Source: Allolobophora icterica (taxonomy: Eukaryota > Annelida > Clitellata > Crassiclitellata > Lumbricidae). Taken from it: a DNA stretch of 64,000 nt. Of this stretch, positions 12,641-24,900 are shown piece by piece. Position 1 is the first letter of the stretch; each line of letters begins with the position of its first letter. The translations under genes and the position numbers were made by a program. Below the pieces are notes generated by a model. The model had not been told where the DNA came from. It did not search any database and saw nothing but the letters and a program-made list of their open reading frames with translations. The stretch spans positions 24,147,692-24,211,691 of the forward strand of contig OY744612.1 of the NCBI GenBank assembly GCA_963556255.1, written 5' to 3'.

Positions 12641-12826
12641 CGGCATTCTTTTCGCCAGGTTTTAAACGTCGCCAAGGGTTTCTTATATCAACGAAGGATG
12701 ACATTTAATTAACAATTAACGAAATATTAGCTTGCAGACCAGTGTAGGCGTAGCGTTCGATAGGCCTAATAGTCTATTATCGGCTGCGTGTGTTTGCATG
12801 CGAAGTGTTACACTTACAATAGAGCA

Positions 12827-12938
12827 ATGGTGTTAAGGGCGTTCGTCAGCTGCCATTGTCAATTGCGGCCAGGGATTTTATCGGCTGCCTGGATTTTTAT
12901 GGCTTTGGTGATAATTCCCACTGTGAAAGCCGAAGAAG
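12827..12938 (+). other. Receptor exon 1: signal peptide
   Basis: 37 codons beginning MVLRAF, hydrophobic core IFMALVIIP, probable cleavage after TVKA. Ends in phase 1 with donor GTAAGA. It directs the product to the secretory pathway. Confidence 0.8.
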
Positions 12939-15900
12939 GTAAGAAAACTGAACGAATTTGATAGGATAACTGAGAAAAGGCAAGATTGATGTACTAATCT
13001 CGTAAAATGTTCAAAAAATAATGTACACCTAACACCTTTCACTATAGTGCCGGGTCCTGTGAGTGGACATCCTTTTGGAGCTTGTACGAAGTACGTAATA
13101 ATGTACCTTATCTCTGTACAGTATGCCGCATTCGATATTTATATAGCACCATAATAGGAAAAGTTATTCGTTATGCTAATGAAGTAATAACATATAACGC
13201 GTTAGTAGTTATTTTTAAATTACTCCACTTGGTGTTGTTTATCGGCTCCTATATGTGACTACGATATGCTGGCAAGAAATGTAGAAAATGTCTAAATGCA
13301 GTAACCCAGAAACTGGAGATGCATATCATTATCTGTTGGTTTGTAAATCGCAACGCGTATTCTGCATCACAGCGGGGCTCAGATATGGCAGTTGGTGGGC
13401 CACCGATCGATGGTTTTAGCAGAAGGTGATGGAGTCACACAGAATTGGAAAGTTACATTCAAGATCAGCAGAAAATGCTGCATACACTAGATAGGTCTAT
13501 GAAAATTTACTATACAAACTCGTTAGTGTAAATTCGCATTACGTGTTTTAGTAAGCAATTTCCGTCTGGTGTTGTTTCCTTTTAGCAAAACCGATAGTTT
13601 TAAACAAATCAAATTTATTCAAGAGCAGATCGAGGTGAGATGACGCCGGTCAAGTTTACAAAAAGTTGGCAAAATAAAGTCTGGTATAGAATTAAGTGTG
13701 GATCCTGGTGGACTACTCACTTTTCACCATTATGAAATGCCCATTTGACTTCCCTGAAGTCAAATTGGAGGCTCGAGTTTTCATGGCCTGTTAAAACAGC
13801 ATTATTTGTGTGCAGAACAATTTTATATCCTTTATTAACTGCAACACCACTTTTAGCAGCACTTAAGTGTCTGGTTACATAGATACATGCCTACATACAT
13901 AAATATCTATAGAGCTTATCCACTGCCTTGCAGCTGGCATAGATTTCTGTCTCAGTGGGTACTTCTGGGTATTGACCTGATTAATGACTTGGTGCCATCA
14001 GTTGATGACATGTGCACTAAACACTGGCACGATAGAAATTGCTAAGAAATAGTATCACACGTATACATACATTCATGCTAGAACATATATACATGCGTAC
14101 ATACTTACCTTTTTAAAATGTATTGTTATGACTTGCCATTTCATAGATATTTTCAAGTGCGACTTTGAGTTCGACCTGTGTGGTACACAGCAGAGTGGCA
14201 GCGATTGGGTCCGGAAGTCGGGAGCGACATCGTCAATGGATGCCGGTCCGGAAGGCGGCTACGACGAGTCGAAATACTATTTCTATCCAGACAATCTAAA
14301 GAAGCTACAAGTTTCTGAGTAAGGCTTTTATTGTGTAAGCAGATATTGAGTGTGAAAATTGTCAGGGTGCAATTTGAGGTTTGCGGCAGTGGGCATATAT
14401 GGATATCTAGAGTTTATATATACATACACAGCATGAAGGTACACAGTGATTCCTATATTGCCTTTTAGGAACCTGCATATATATGTGTATACATAGATAT
14501 CTGTGTATATACATAACAAAGGTGCTGAAGCATGTTTATCTGATGGTCATACAATTAGATTTTGATTTCAGATTCGCAACACCTGACCTCAGTTCAACAG
14601 GAGTCGTCTGCATTCAGTTTGCCTATACTGCCCATGGCACCCAAGTTGGCAAATTGATTGTGTACGCTCAGAAGGGCAGCCAGACTGCAACGCGTAAAGA
14701 AATCTGGCAGAGTCCAGAAGTGAACGTGAAGAATTGGATTCTGGAACGATTGCCTTACTCAGTGGAATCTGGCGAACGGGTTAGTCGGTTCTTACTGTCC
14801 TGTATTAATATGCTGTTTCATAAGTCCAGGAGTCCAACAACACCATTCTCCATGATGATGATGATGATTTCTCTACTTTATGCCACCAGGGGATGAGATG
14901 AGTGAAGTGGTTTCCCTTTGCCTTCCTCACAGATAATTTTGGGTGAGCAACTTGTCCAAGGTTGCTACGCAGTGGCTTGAGGTAGATTCGAACCTGCGAC
15001 CCTACGGTTACAAGGCACAGGACATACCGCTACACCACCATGTCCCATCTCCATATGTTAACTTAAAGTTATAAATGAAAATTTATAAAGCGCAACATCA
15101 AGAAAAATCTCATCACTGTGTTCCCTACCAAGCAGGGATATCCCATAATCAAACAATACAGACTTCAAGCACTTTGCGGAACAAGGAAAGTGACAGACTA
15201 ATTAGCTCATTTCAGATTTTAACAGGAAGAGTATTCCAGGGTACAGCGCCAACAATGGCAAAACCTCTGTGCTGGGTAGTGGACGACCTAGCCTGAGGGA
15301 CAACAAGGATGCCATGTGCAGCCGATCGGAGGGTCCTGCAACCAGGAATAGATAAGACAGGAACCAACAAGGATCTGAGATAGAATGGGGCAGTTCCCAT
15401 TAGGCAATGTCGCGTGAGAGTTAGAATCTGATACTCGATGCATTGAGGTAACAAGCACAGAGTGTCTCATATGTAAGCAGAGATCTGGCCAAATTTTGCC
15501 ACTGAGCAGACAAGCTGATGCATTTAGAACAAACTGCAATTTCAAGGTAAGAGAAGAGCCCAATCCAGAGAAAATAGCATTCCCAAGGTGATTCTAGAGG
15601 AGACAAAGGTGTGGATCATTGCAAATGGCCATATGTTAAGCATTGTTCTTTACTTCAGTATAAACCATTGTGCCTGCTTTTTCCATTACCCTGTCCAGTA
15701 TCTGTAGTTTTACTTAACAGGTCTAAGAATCCAATGTTGCAATTCTTCTTTGATCTATGCCTTGTCCTTTAATTCTCTGAATTAAAGCCTAATGTCTGGC
15801 TCCATTGTCCTTATCCAGTTCAGCTGTCATGTTCTCGATCTAGCCAGAGTTCTGATCTCTGGAGTTGTCATCATGTTTGACTTTGTGATACTGACAAGAA

Positions 15901-18900
15901 AAAAGCAACTTACAGTATTCAAGGTGACTCGAGGCCATATGTGTTTGTCAGAGATTTACATAAACACATAATGCCTAATTTTGCAGTTGTCACGAATGTA
16001 CAAATATGATGACTTAAGAATACCATTTACACAGCCGGTGAGAGACATAGTAGAATTAAACTAGCGTCCGACGTACAAGCAGCATCAGTCAACTCAACAA
16101 GTGAGTTGCCCAGTTTAAAAGATTTAAGCCATCCAAATTTGTTAAGTTTCTGTGGTGTGCTGAGAAATAGAAATTCAGTTTTGAATTCTTTTTGGAGGAG
16201 TTTATTGGCTGCCATCCATGATTTGCTTCTCCTCGTAGGCAGTTGGCAACAGCTGCGCAGATGAGTGGAATGTAGAGTTGGGTATCAGCATAGAAATGAT
16301 ATCCCAGTGAAGGAATGTTGAGCAGTGTTCCTAGTGATATGATGTATAATGTAAACAGATGAGGACCAAGCGTAATTTTTTTATTTACCTTTATTTATCT
16401 AATACACATTATGTGGCACTTATGTGTGGCACTTATTATGTGTGGCACTTAGTATGTGTGGCACTTAGTATGTGTGGCATTTATTATGTGTGGCACTTAT
16501 TAAGTGTGACACATATTATGTGTGGCACTTATTATGTGTGGCACTTACTTATTATGTGTTGCACTTATTATGTGTTGCACTTATTATGTGTGAGACTTAT
16601 TGTGTGCACACTTATTATGTGTGGCACTTATTATGTGTGGCACTTATTATGTGTGGCACTTATTATGTATGCAAGGTCAGTGAATCAGAATCAAGGCACA
16701 AAGATATATTGTTATCATTCAAGCTAAATTGAGTTTAACCGAACTAGTGTAATCTTATTTAATCCATCCTAATCTAATCCAACTTTTTATAGCCTAACGC
16801 AGTGTTGACCTGCCAGTTGGTTAACCTGATCTCTAATTAAAATTAAATCTTTCCTTGAGCAGATTATTTGGCGAGCAATTTCGGGCGGAACTGGAGAAGA
16901 AATGGCTGTCGATTCAATTCTGATCGCAACAGGACCATGCAATGAAAGTTTGTAAAGAGTGTCTATTGTAATAATTAAGCCTTGTCATCTTGCTTTTATT
17001 GTATCGCTAATTAATCAATCACTAATTAATCATAAATGAATTTATTGTGTTATCAGAGTACTATTTTCATTTGCCAATATTATCTTGCTATGCTATGTTA
17101 CCACTAACTGTTACGTTGTTAGTCTTTGAGTGATGATGCCCTTTGCATTGTGATGAGGGTGTTATAGAAATTATTATAAGATTAGAATCATCATACTCAT
17201 TCACTCTAAATTTGTAAAGTACTACCCAAGACTTTGCACAGGGCACCAGCTTATTCGCAGGCATTGTGTCAATTCAAATTGATATTGTCCAAAGAAATTG
17301 TGTGAAGAATAAGATCCAGTTACTGAGAGACCAGAGGAGAGGGATAACATTAGATTAGATTAGATTAGATTAGATGACGCTGCATTACAGTACAGCACAT
17401 CACAGTTCTAGTTACCTGTTTCACTTGCAACTGTTGTGAGATCGTTGACCTTGTCCAATATCCATTACATTACCTTACTGTTTCTTCCTTATTAATTTAC
17501 ATTGGTGTTTTTCATTCCTGTTACTAAGCCTTTTATTCCCATGTAATTACGTTACCACTTTATTTTTCCTATTTCATTACTGTACCATTTCAGTCCTTGC
17601 ATTTACAGCTTGTAAGGACTCACAGTGGAAGGAGGAGAAACAAATCATGTCGCCAGGTGGAATCTTTTGGGCGAATTTGAACACACCTGACCTGTGCAAG
17701 GACCAGTGCGTGATGTTGCCTCAGTGCCTTGCTGTTGACATGATGAATGAGGGATCACGTGTCCTCTGCTACCATCACATCAAGACGTTCAGCTTGCGCG
17801 AGGTCATTAAGGTCGCGGGCGCATCACAGAACACTATCATCACCAGATGTGGAACAGCCGGTAAGTTTCATCTTTTGTTTTTATTCAGTAATTGGGTCTG
17901 GGTTCAACGATAGTCTAGTGGTCAGCATGGTGGATTGTTTACCCAGAGGTTGGGAGTTCAAGTTCTTGCCAGGGCAGAGAGATGTTTTGAGAGTTCTGCG
18001 TTGCTTGTGCCTCATAGGCTACTCTTGCTGTAAAACAAGAATGCTAACTATATATGGTTTTTTAAAATATCTAAATTTTAAATTGTATGAATGTTGCAGG
18101 CATGGAAGCTACTCCAAGCCCAAGTCCGGCTTCAGGTAGGATCACTATAGAACCACTTCGGGTCATAACATGTAAATTTAATTTAATGTAAGGAAGACAA
18201 CTTCTATAGTGCTTTAACAGCAAAGAAATTTCGAAAGTACTTTACCAAGTGATAAAACAGGAATATGTTGGCTGCCAATGATTTGCGAGGAAGGGAAGTT
18301 ACTGACTGATACTTAGTTCACGGTTTCTGACTTTAAAACAAAATGCATTTAAGGAGGAACAAAATTTTGCGCCTTAGTAACTCTAACTGGGAAGAAATCA
18401 GACCTGAAGCAATTGCATCATCAGTGGATATTTACTCTGGAACTGCTTATATAAAACACTTCATTTTAACATGAATTTTGATAAAAACATCAAGGCTCCA
18501 ACTTGAAATATCTGAGGCAAATATCTTACCCCTAAAGATGTAGTGTTTGGTGTCACGATAGAGATAGGAAGCTAGAAGGTTATAAATTTGGTGGAAGCTG
18601 AAGCTGGCCGTAAAACACGTGAGTGATAACTAAAAAATACTGTCAAGCAAAACTTTGAGGAAGAGAAAAGGAAAAAACTCATGCCGATACTCTTGGATTG
18701 ATTTGTACGTTCTTCATTCACAGTGGTGAGTTGCAAAAGTTATAAGATTAGCTTAGAATGTAAATCTTTCCTTACCTTCCAATACTTTACATGGTTTTGT
18801 GTTAACAGGTTGCCAGCCAGTATGGACAAAACGAAGCTATTTCTACAGTTTGGGTGGGATGGTTCAGCCGGAAGTCCATTCAGCATCAGCCTGTCGAGAT

Positions 18901-21900
18901 GCATGCTTGCAGGAACGTTCTTGCATCGCAGTTGATGTTCAGTGGTCTGGGAACGTGTTGGATGACTCCCTCATCTGTCGACTGCATACTGATCGCACAA
19001 AGCTGTTAGTGCCTCTGCTTATGTCCAACACGGAACAGTGGGAGCTTGTTGATAGATGTTCAATGGTTGATGTCGAGAAATCAAGTAAGTTTATCTATTG
19101 TATTATTTTTTTAAAATTTGTTATTGCTTAGGTTCTAGTTTAATTCAAGTATTATTAACTTCCTTTATTTATGTTTTTGCACTTATTATATGCACAGAAT
19201 CAGCCAATCGGAATCTGAAGTGGGATACAAATGTCCACGAACAACTTGTCTATAGTGGTTAAATGGAGTAATCGTATTCTCCAAACTTCTAAAGCGCCAC
19301 TCGAAGGCCAAGTGCAGGACACCAGCTTATTCATGAATGCTGCGTTAAATCAGAGGAGTTTTCCAAAGAGTGGTCCAAAGGAGGTCCGAGTCCAGTAACC
19401 AGGGGGGGGGCCAGATCAAGAGAGGAGGCAGAGCAGCTGTTAAGGCAGGTGTTGTTTAGGGTTAGAAGAATTGGAAGGCGGAGGATCAGATGAGTCAGAG
19501 TAGGGGTTCTTGAAAAGGTGAGACTTCAGTTTTGAGTGGAAAGCCCAGGGGGGGGGCGATAGATAGGGGAGGAGGATGGAGGATGGGTTTCAGTGATGAT
19601 GGCGGAACCGAGAATCTGCGGAACTCAAAGGGGGAGATCATTCCAGAGGCGTGATGCACTGGTGCTGTGTTGGATATGGCTTGGTTGGAGAACTTGAGAT
19701 GAGTAGTGACTTTGTAGGCTTGAATCCTTGGATCAGAGACCCAGCATGCAACCAAACAGACCAGTGTGTCACAATTTTTAGTACTTTGTACCCTAACAAA
19801 AATTATTTACAATTGAACTGATAAAATTTGTTGCAAATGTGATTTTGTACCAATGTACGAAGGCTGCCTTTAAGATTTTTACACTTTTAGAGCCATCTGT
19901 GCTTATTTATTTATTTTTATCAGGATGCTAAAATTTATCCACTTATTTTTTCAGAACATGTACATATCACCGTAATCTATAATCCTTACAAAAAATTGTT
20001 TACAGTTTAAAAATAATGTGTTATGAAGAGGTATTTTTGATGCTAGAACTAATCATGTTTCTGGAATATTTGCCTTACAGGAGGATTTATACACAAGCCC
20101 TTGGCGGATAATGGTGAGTCGAAACTATTAACCTATAAATCAAATCAATTCAAGTCAATTTATTGAATCGAATGCAAACAGATAATATTTCAATCGACTA
20201 GCTATTTAGATAACATCATGTATCATACGAGTAAAGAATATAATGAGGCTCCTATGTAGAGATTGCCTTGTTCATTTATTCATTCATTCTCCCATCCAGT
20301 GATTCATTCATTCACTCTTTAACTCAAAACAATAAATTACATCCATTCAATATATCTATTCTGTGGCACTTTTGGTTCAGGCTAGCAAATGACAGGTTTC
20401 CCTACTTTACCTTAGCTTACCTTAAAACCTCTTTCTTCTCTCGGGGACTTCACACTGGGGGCGCAACTGAATGGCCTCGGCTGTGAGCGGTGCTATACAA
20501 ATCTCCAATTACGATGAGATACCTTTGCTGATTTGTTTTCACAGGGTGTCTGAGGCAGTGGGAAGAGAGACAGAACACTCATTATGTGGGTGGAACGTAC
20601 TTCACTGCCCCGAACACTACCATCCTGAACCCACGCACTTGTCTAGCAGAATGTCACTCTGATCCGAAGTGCATTGCAGTCGACATCAACTTTGGCCGGA
20701 GTCCGATGGAATGCTGGCTGTTCGCATCCATTGCCGATCGCTCCAAGTTCTATAGCGCGGCCAATATCCGACATTACTATTTGACCAAGAGATGTGCCTC
20801 CGAAAAAGTAGAAGCATGTAAGTTGCTTTGTAATGCATTAAAATTGGATTAGTGTGGCTGCTTGTTATGATTTTGGAATGGAATGTGAAGGTAAGCACCA
20901 CTGAGTCAGGTTAGTGATTAAAAGTTAACCAGGTGGTAGAATTTTGTACTGCCTCTGGTATATGGAAAACCCTGCAGTGCTCTTTTTCAACTTCCTTACT
21001 CACCTTATCTTGACTTCTGGTTTCCGTGACCTTTCGGATTTTGACGAAGTTTCTCAAACATATTACGGTCTTGCGCTAGTTTCACTTGAAGTGACTATCG
21101 ATTGATGTCTTGTGCCTCAGGATAACATGTGGGTCATTGGAGCAGATGCACTGATCCTGTGTTCAGGACTTTGGAATTCATCAGCACATGAGCCTGAGAA
21201 AAACAATATGAATATCTCTGACATTGGAGCTTTACTTAGTTTTGAGACCACATGCATGATTGCTGGGTATGTTACCCTCAGGTACAGTGAAGTTAAGCGT
21301 AGTTGAGTCTGGTTAGAACTAGAGGGTTCTTATTTAGCTGTCCATCGTTTTGAGTTTGGTAAAATTTTGCACTTTTGTGAGGTGCTATTTAAATGTTTTG
21401 CTAGGTTACATTACATTAATTGCAGCCATACTAGCACCTCGAAAGCAACATGTCTTCTCTGGAACAATATGTAAACTGTGATAAATGTCAATTGGCAACA
21501 TGCTGTTTGTATCTGTAAAAAAGTGTTGAATGCCTGTATGGTAGACAGTTGATCTGATTTTTGTTCTAGTGCCTGCACGTAAAGAAGAAGAGGATGGTTC
21601 AGGATGTAAGTATTGCTGCATTTTGATCTGTGTTCATCTGCCTGGCTGTCTGATTCTTGCTGGCCAGATTATTTGTCTACTTGCTGCCTGCATAACATTC
21701 TTTCTGCTTCCTGCCTTGTTTTCTGCCTGCGTCATTTGTGGTTGTATGGCCAAGGTATAGATGTGCATGGCAATAAATCTATTGTACAGTCAAATTTTAT
21801 TTTTCAAAGGAATGCTTAATCATTAAATACTTAGTCACTGGATATTTTGTTTAAATGATTATTCTGTTGATTTTAAACTGATGACTCAGATGAGTGTACA

Positions 21901-24900
21901 TGCTAATACCATGAAGTATCATTTTTTGGTGATCTAAATCAGCAGTTGATGCCTGAGACAGGTAAACCAACTGTGGGAAATACAGCTCTGCCAGGTGCTG
22001 TTGAAAGCATCCTGTTGAAATTGTCTGTCTAGATTTGGCCATAGGTCTGAAAACTGAAGTGCCAACTCAGAGGGATACATCAACAACTAGATAAACTTCT
22101 TTAGGGGGCTAAGTCAGTTGTATTTGGACCATAGACTCCAATCATCCTTTGCAGGTTTGTGCCCTGACTCAGTTTGGCGCCTTGTGACCTGAGGGTTGCA
22201 GGTTCGAATCCCACTCTAGCCGCTGCGTACGGACCTTAGGCAAGTCCTTCACTCGCGATTGCTCGTGGCGCTTCGGCGTGAAAACTCCGACACAGTATAC
22301 CAATGCTGTAGTTGGGAGCGCCTCTGAGTAGTTGTAGACTTGAAGAGGCGCTATAGAAATATCTGAAAAATAGAAATATCTGAAATAAAAAATAAATTAA
22401 AAAATGTGTTGTATTGTATTCTGCTGTATTGTATTGTAAGTCTATTGAGCACAGAGTTCTATGGGGAGAAGTACCAGTACCTGATAATTGTTATATAGCA
22501 TTGATCAAGCTGTATTCAGTGACTACTGGAAAGGTTTGCATGTTGTAGGTCACTTTTGTGCCCTGACTCAGAACTCGCACAGAATTTATTAACACCAATG
22601 CCTACGAACACTTATTAGTGTCGTTCAAGATTTTCAATCATAATATCAAACGGTTTAACACAGAAGGTACAATTTGACCCACGAAATAGGTTCCACAGGT
22701 AGTAAACAATTCTGTTGCGATTGCCTGCAGCAATTTTTAATTGTACTCGAGAGCGTATGAGTGGTTGAAGTAAAGCTGTAAGGTAATGTAATTTAGGCTA
22801 TGGATTTTCAAGATCTGTACGAAGAGTTCAACAGCAACTGTGTGGGCAACGCAAGCGCCTGCAGCCGAGCCGCCATTATGCCAAGAAAAAATGTAAACCC
22901 GTCTTGAACTTGGTTTTAGCCGCGTTGTCTTCGTTTGGTTTTGGCGTTCAGCTGTTGAAGTGCCTCTGATTGTATTAGATATTGGCGCTGTTTAAAAGTC
23001 CTTAGATTAGATTAGATTAGATGGAGCAAGTAAGGTGCCTCTATGTTGTTTAACTGGCATTATACTGACTGACGTTTTGTGTTTTTGAAATTTAATCGTG
23101 TTCAGCTGACGATGGAGAAGGCTCGGGAAGTTTGCCACAGCCTGATCCAGGTATTGTGTTCCGCCTGCAGAATCCTGCTACGGATTTCTTTAGCGTCTCT
23201 CAAAACAGTCGTGGTCTTTTCCCATCACTTTTCCTCATTCCTTCGACTCTTTGTTCTGTAGTTTGCCCCAATGGCCAGTCTAATCTAATCTAATCTAATA
23301 ACTTCTATAGTGCCAGTGTCCTAAAATTTGAAGTGGAAAGACGTAGTTGTTCGATTAGAGAGAAAGTACGATTGTAAATAAATGGATATTTTAAATGCCA
23401 CATTAGTCTTAAGGTTTGAGGAAGGAAGGCAGATACCTGGAGTGAATACTTGATGGATATTGTTTCAAGATAAGCATTGACGATTCAAGGTGAGAACGAA
23501 TTCAAGATGAGCACTGATTCAAGATGGAAGTTCACCATGAGCACTGTTTAAGGATAAGCATGGATTCAGAATGAGCGTTGATTTAGTAAGGATATTGATG
23601 TATGTAGGGTCACGGTAGCTGATTGGATAGAGTGCTTCTCTTGTAACGCGGAGAGCATAGGTTCGAGCCTTCACTTAGGCAGTCCTTCACTCACAATTGC
23701 TTAGCACCAACTGTTGTATGGTCATGCGTGCACTTCTGAACTTTGGAAGGAGGGCAGTATCAAATACTGTTGTATTGTGTATTGTATTGTATATATGACA
23801 TTCAGGATGAGCATTGCAGTTTAAATTTTAAGCTTTAATACTTAAGAATTGGTTTGGTTGGAGGTTAAATACATGTTATTGTTACATTATTGAAGTATTT
23901 AAGATTTGTTTAAAGAGTTTTTGCATTGGAATTAGACATTTCCGTCACAAAGATTATGTTGGTTCCTTTTCATTTTGACAGCAAATGATATTTTTCATGG
24001 TTTCTAAAATATTTTCTAACAGCTTTGCCAATATTTCAATAAAGTTTCTTCAGTTCAAAGACTGAATTACAGACAGGGTTTCATCACTCTGAAAAAATTA
24101 ATTATTAATGGTATTCTTTAAATCTGTTTTGACTATTAGACTATTATTCAACTTCAGAACCCTTTCTATGGCCTCAGTTAAGTTAGGTGCTATATAAATT
24201 GTCATATTATTTTAATCTGAGGTATGAATAATTCCTCAGGATTAAAAAATTATGGGAGCGTCTTTCTGGAATGGTTAATAGTGGTCTCTTATGCTTTACT
24301 TGGTGATTGTTATCATTATTTCTATTGTTATAGTTAGGATTATTGTTATTACTATTGTTGTCATCATTTTTTTGTCATCATCATGATCTTCATCACTGTT
24401 ATCATAACTTCTATGACTCACATAAAAGATTGCAGTTGCACTGCTATTTGGCTGGAATTGCGTTAGTTTATATAAGAAATGTCAACATTAGTCTATAAGG
24501 ACTTATTTAATGCCAGTTTTTATGGATTTTAAATGTCAGGGATATGGCATTGATGTAAGCAGCCTAACTGCTGAGTAGAAATTTAAAAAAGCACTGTTAC
24601 ATTACATAGATTTATGTTTTCAGAGAACAGACTATGCAATGATTTTAGAGATTTCTGTTCTCTCTGTTGTCGGTTTTTAGATCCGCCAGAGATTTTGAAA
24701 CCTCAAAAACCTGAAGGTAAGCTTGAAACAAATCATTGCAGATCAGTTTAGTTGTGTGCATCGATCGATGTCATATTGGTGCATGATTGTCTAGAGGCTA
24801 ATGGTGGACTGTCAACTGTGATGTAGGGAGCTTTTGATACCAGCCAGGACAGAAAAATGTTTCAAGGTTTCTGTTGCAATAGTTTGGTTCCACTTTGGTC

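Larger units (their letters stand above)
7546..12826. other. Intergenic region: SLC34 3' UTR, repeats, next promoter
   Basis: No coding exon seen. A possible poly(A) signal ATTAAA is at 7748-7753. Contents: a piece of a DNA element carrying the GTACTCACCTCT-type motif at 8690-8770, a probable LINE remnant at 10550-10990, MITE copies at 11089-11712 and 11812-12297, and the presumed promoter of the receptor gene from about 12600. The stretch 8800-10500 is AT-rich with nothing recognisable. Confidence 0.6.
14147..16947 (+). other. Receptor exons 2-4: MAM domain (aa ~42-191)
   Basis: CDFEFDLCG opens the domain with its first two cysteines, followed by DWVRKSG. The core is VVCIQFAYTAHG and IWQSPEVNVKNW; it closes with IIWRAISGGTGEEMAVDSI and GPC. 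That is the normal order and length (~150 aa) of a MAM adhesion module. Introns are phase 1, 2, 0 and 1. Confidence 0.88.

Noticed and set aside
16359..16732. Cys/Tyr/Trp repeat protein, or a CRISPR-like array
   Set aside because: 16-bp units are tandem with no spacers and all frames are permutations of the same unit; a minisatellite in an animal intron.
17341..17375. Telomere-like or centromere-like (TTAGA)n run
   Set aside because: Only five to seven units, and similar runs at 22995 and 23278 lie at retroelement tails; simple tail repeats.
22196..22215. True tRNA gene, from the B box GGTTCGAATCC
   Set aside because: No cloverleaf can be completed; the B box sits in a SINE with a LINE-like tail. 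The same applies to B boxes near 15000, 23650 and 39550.
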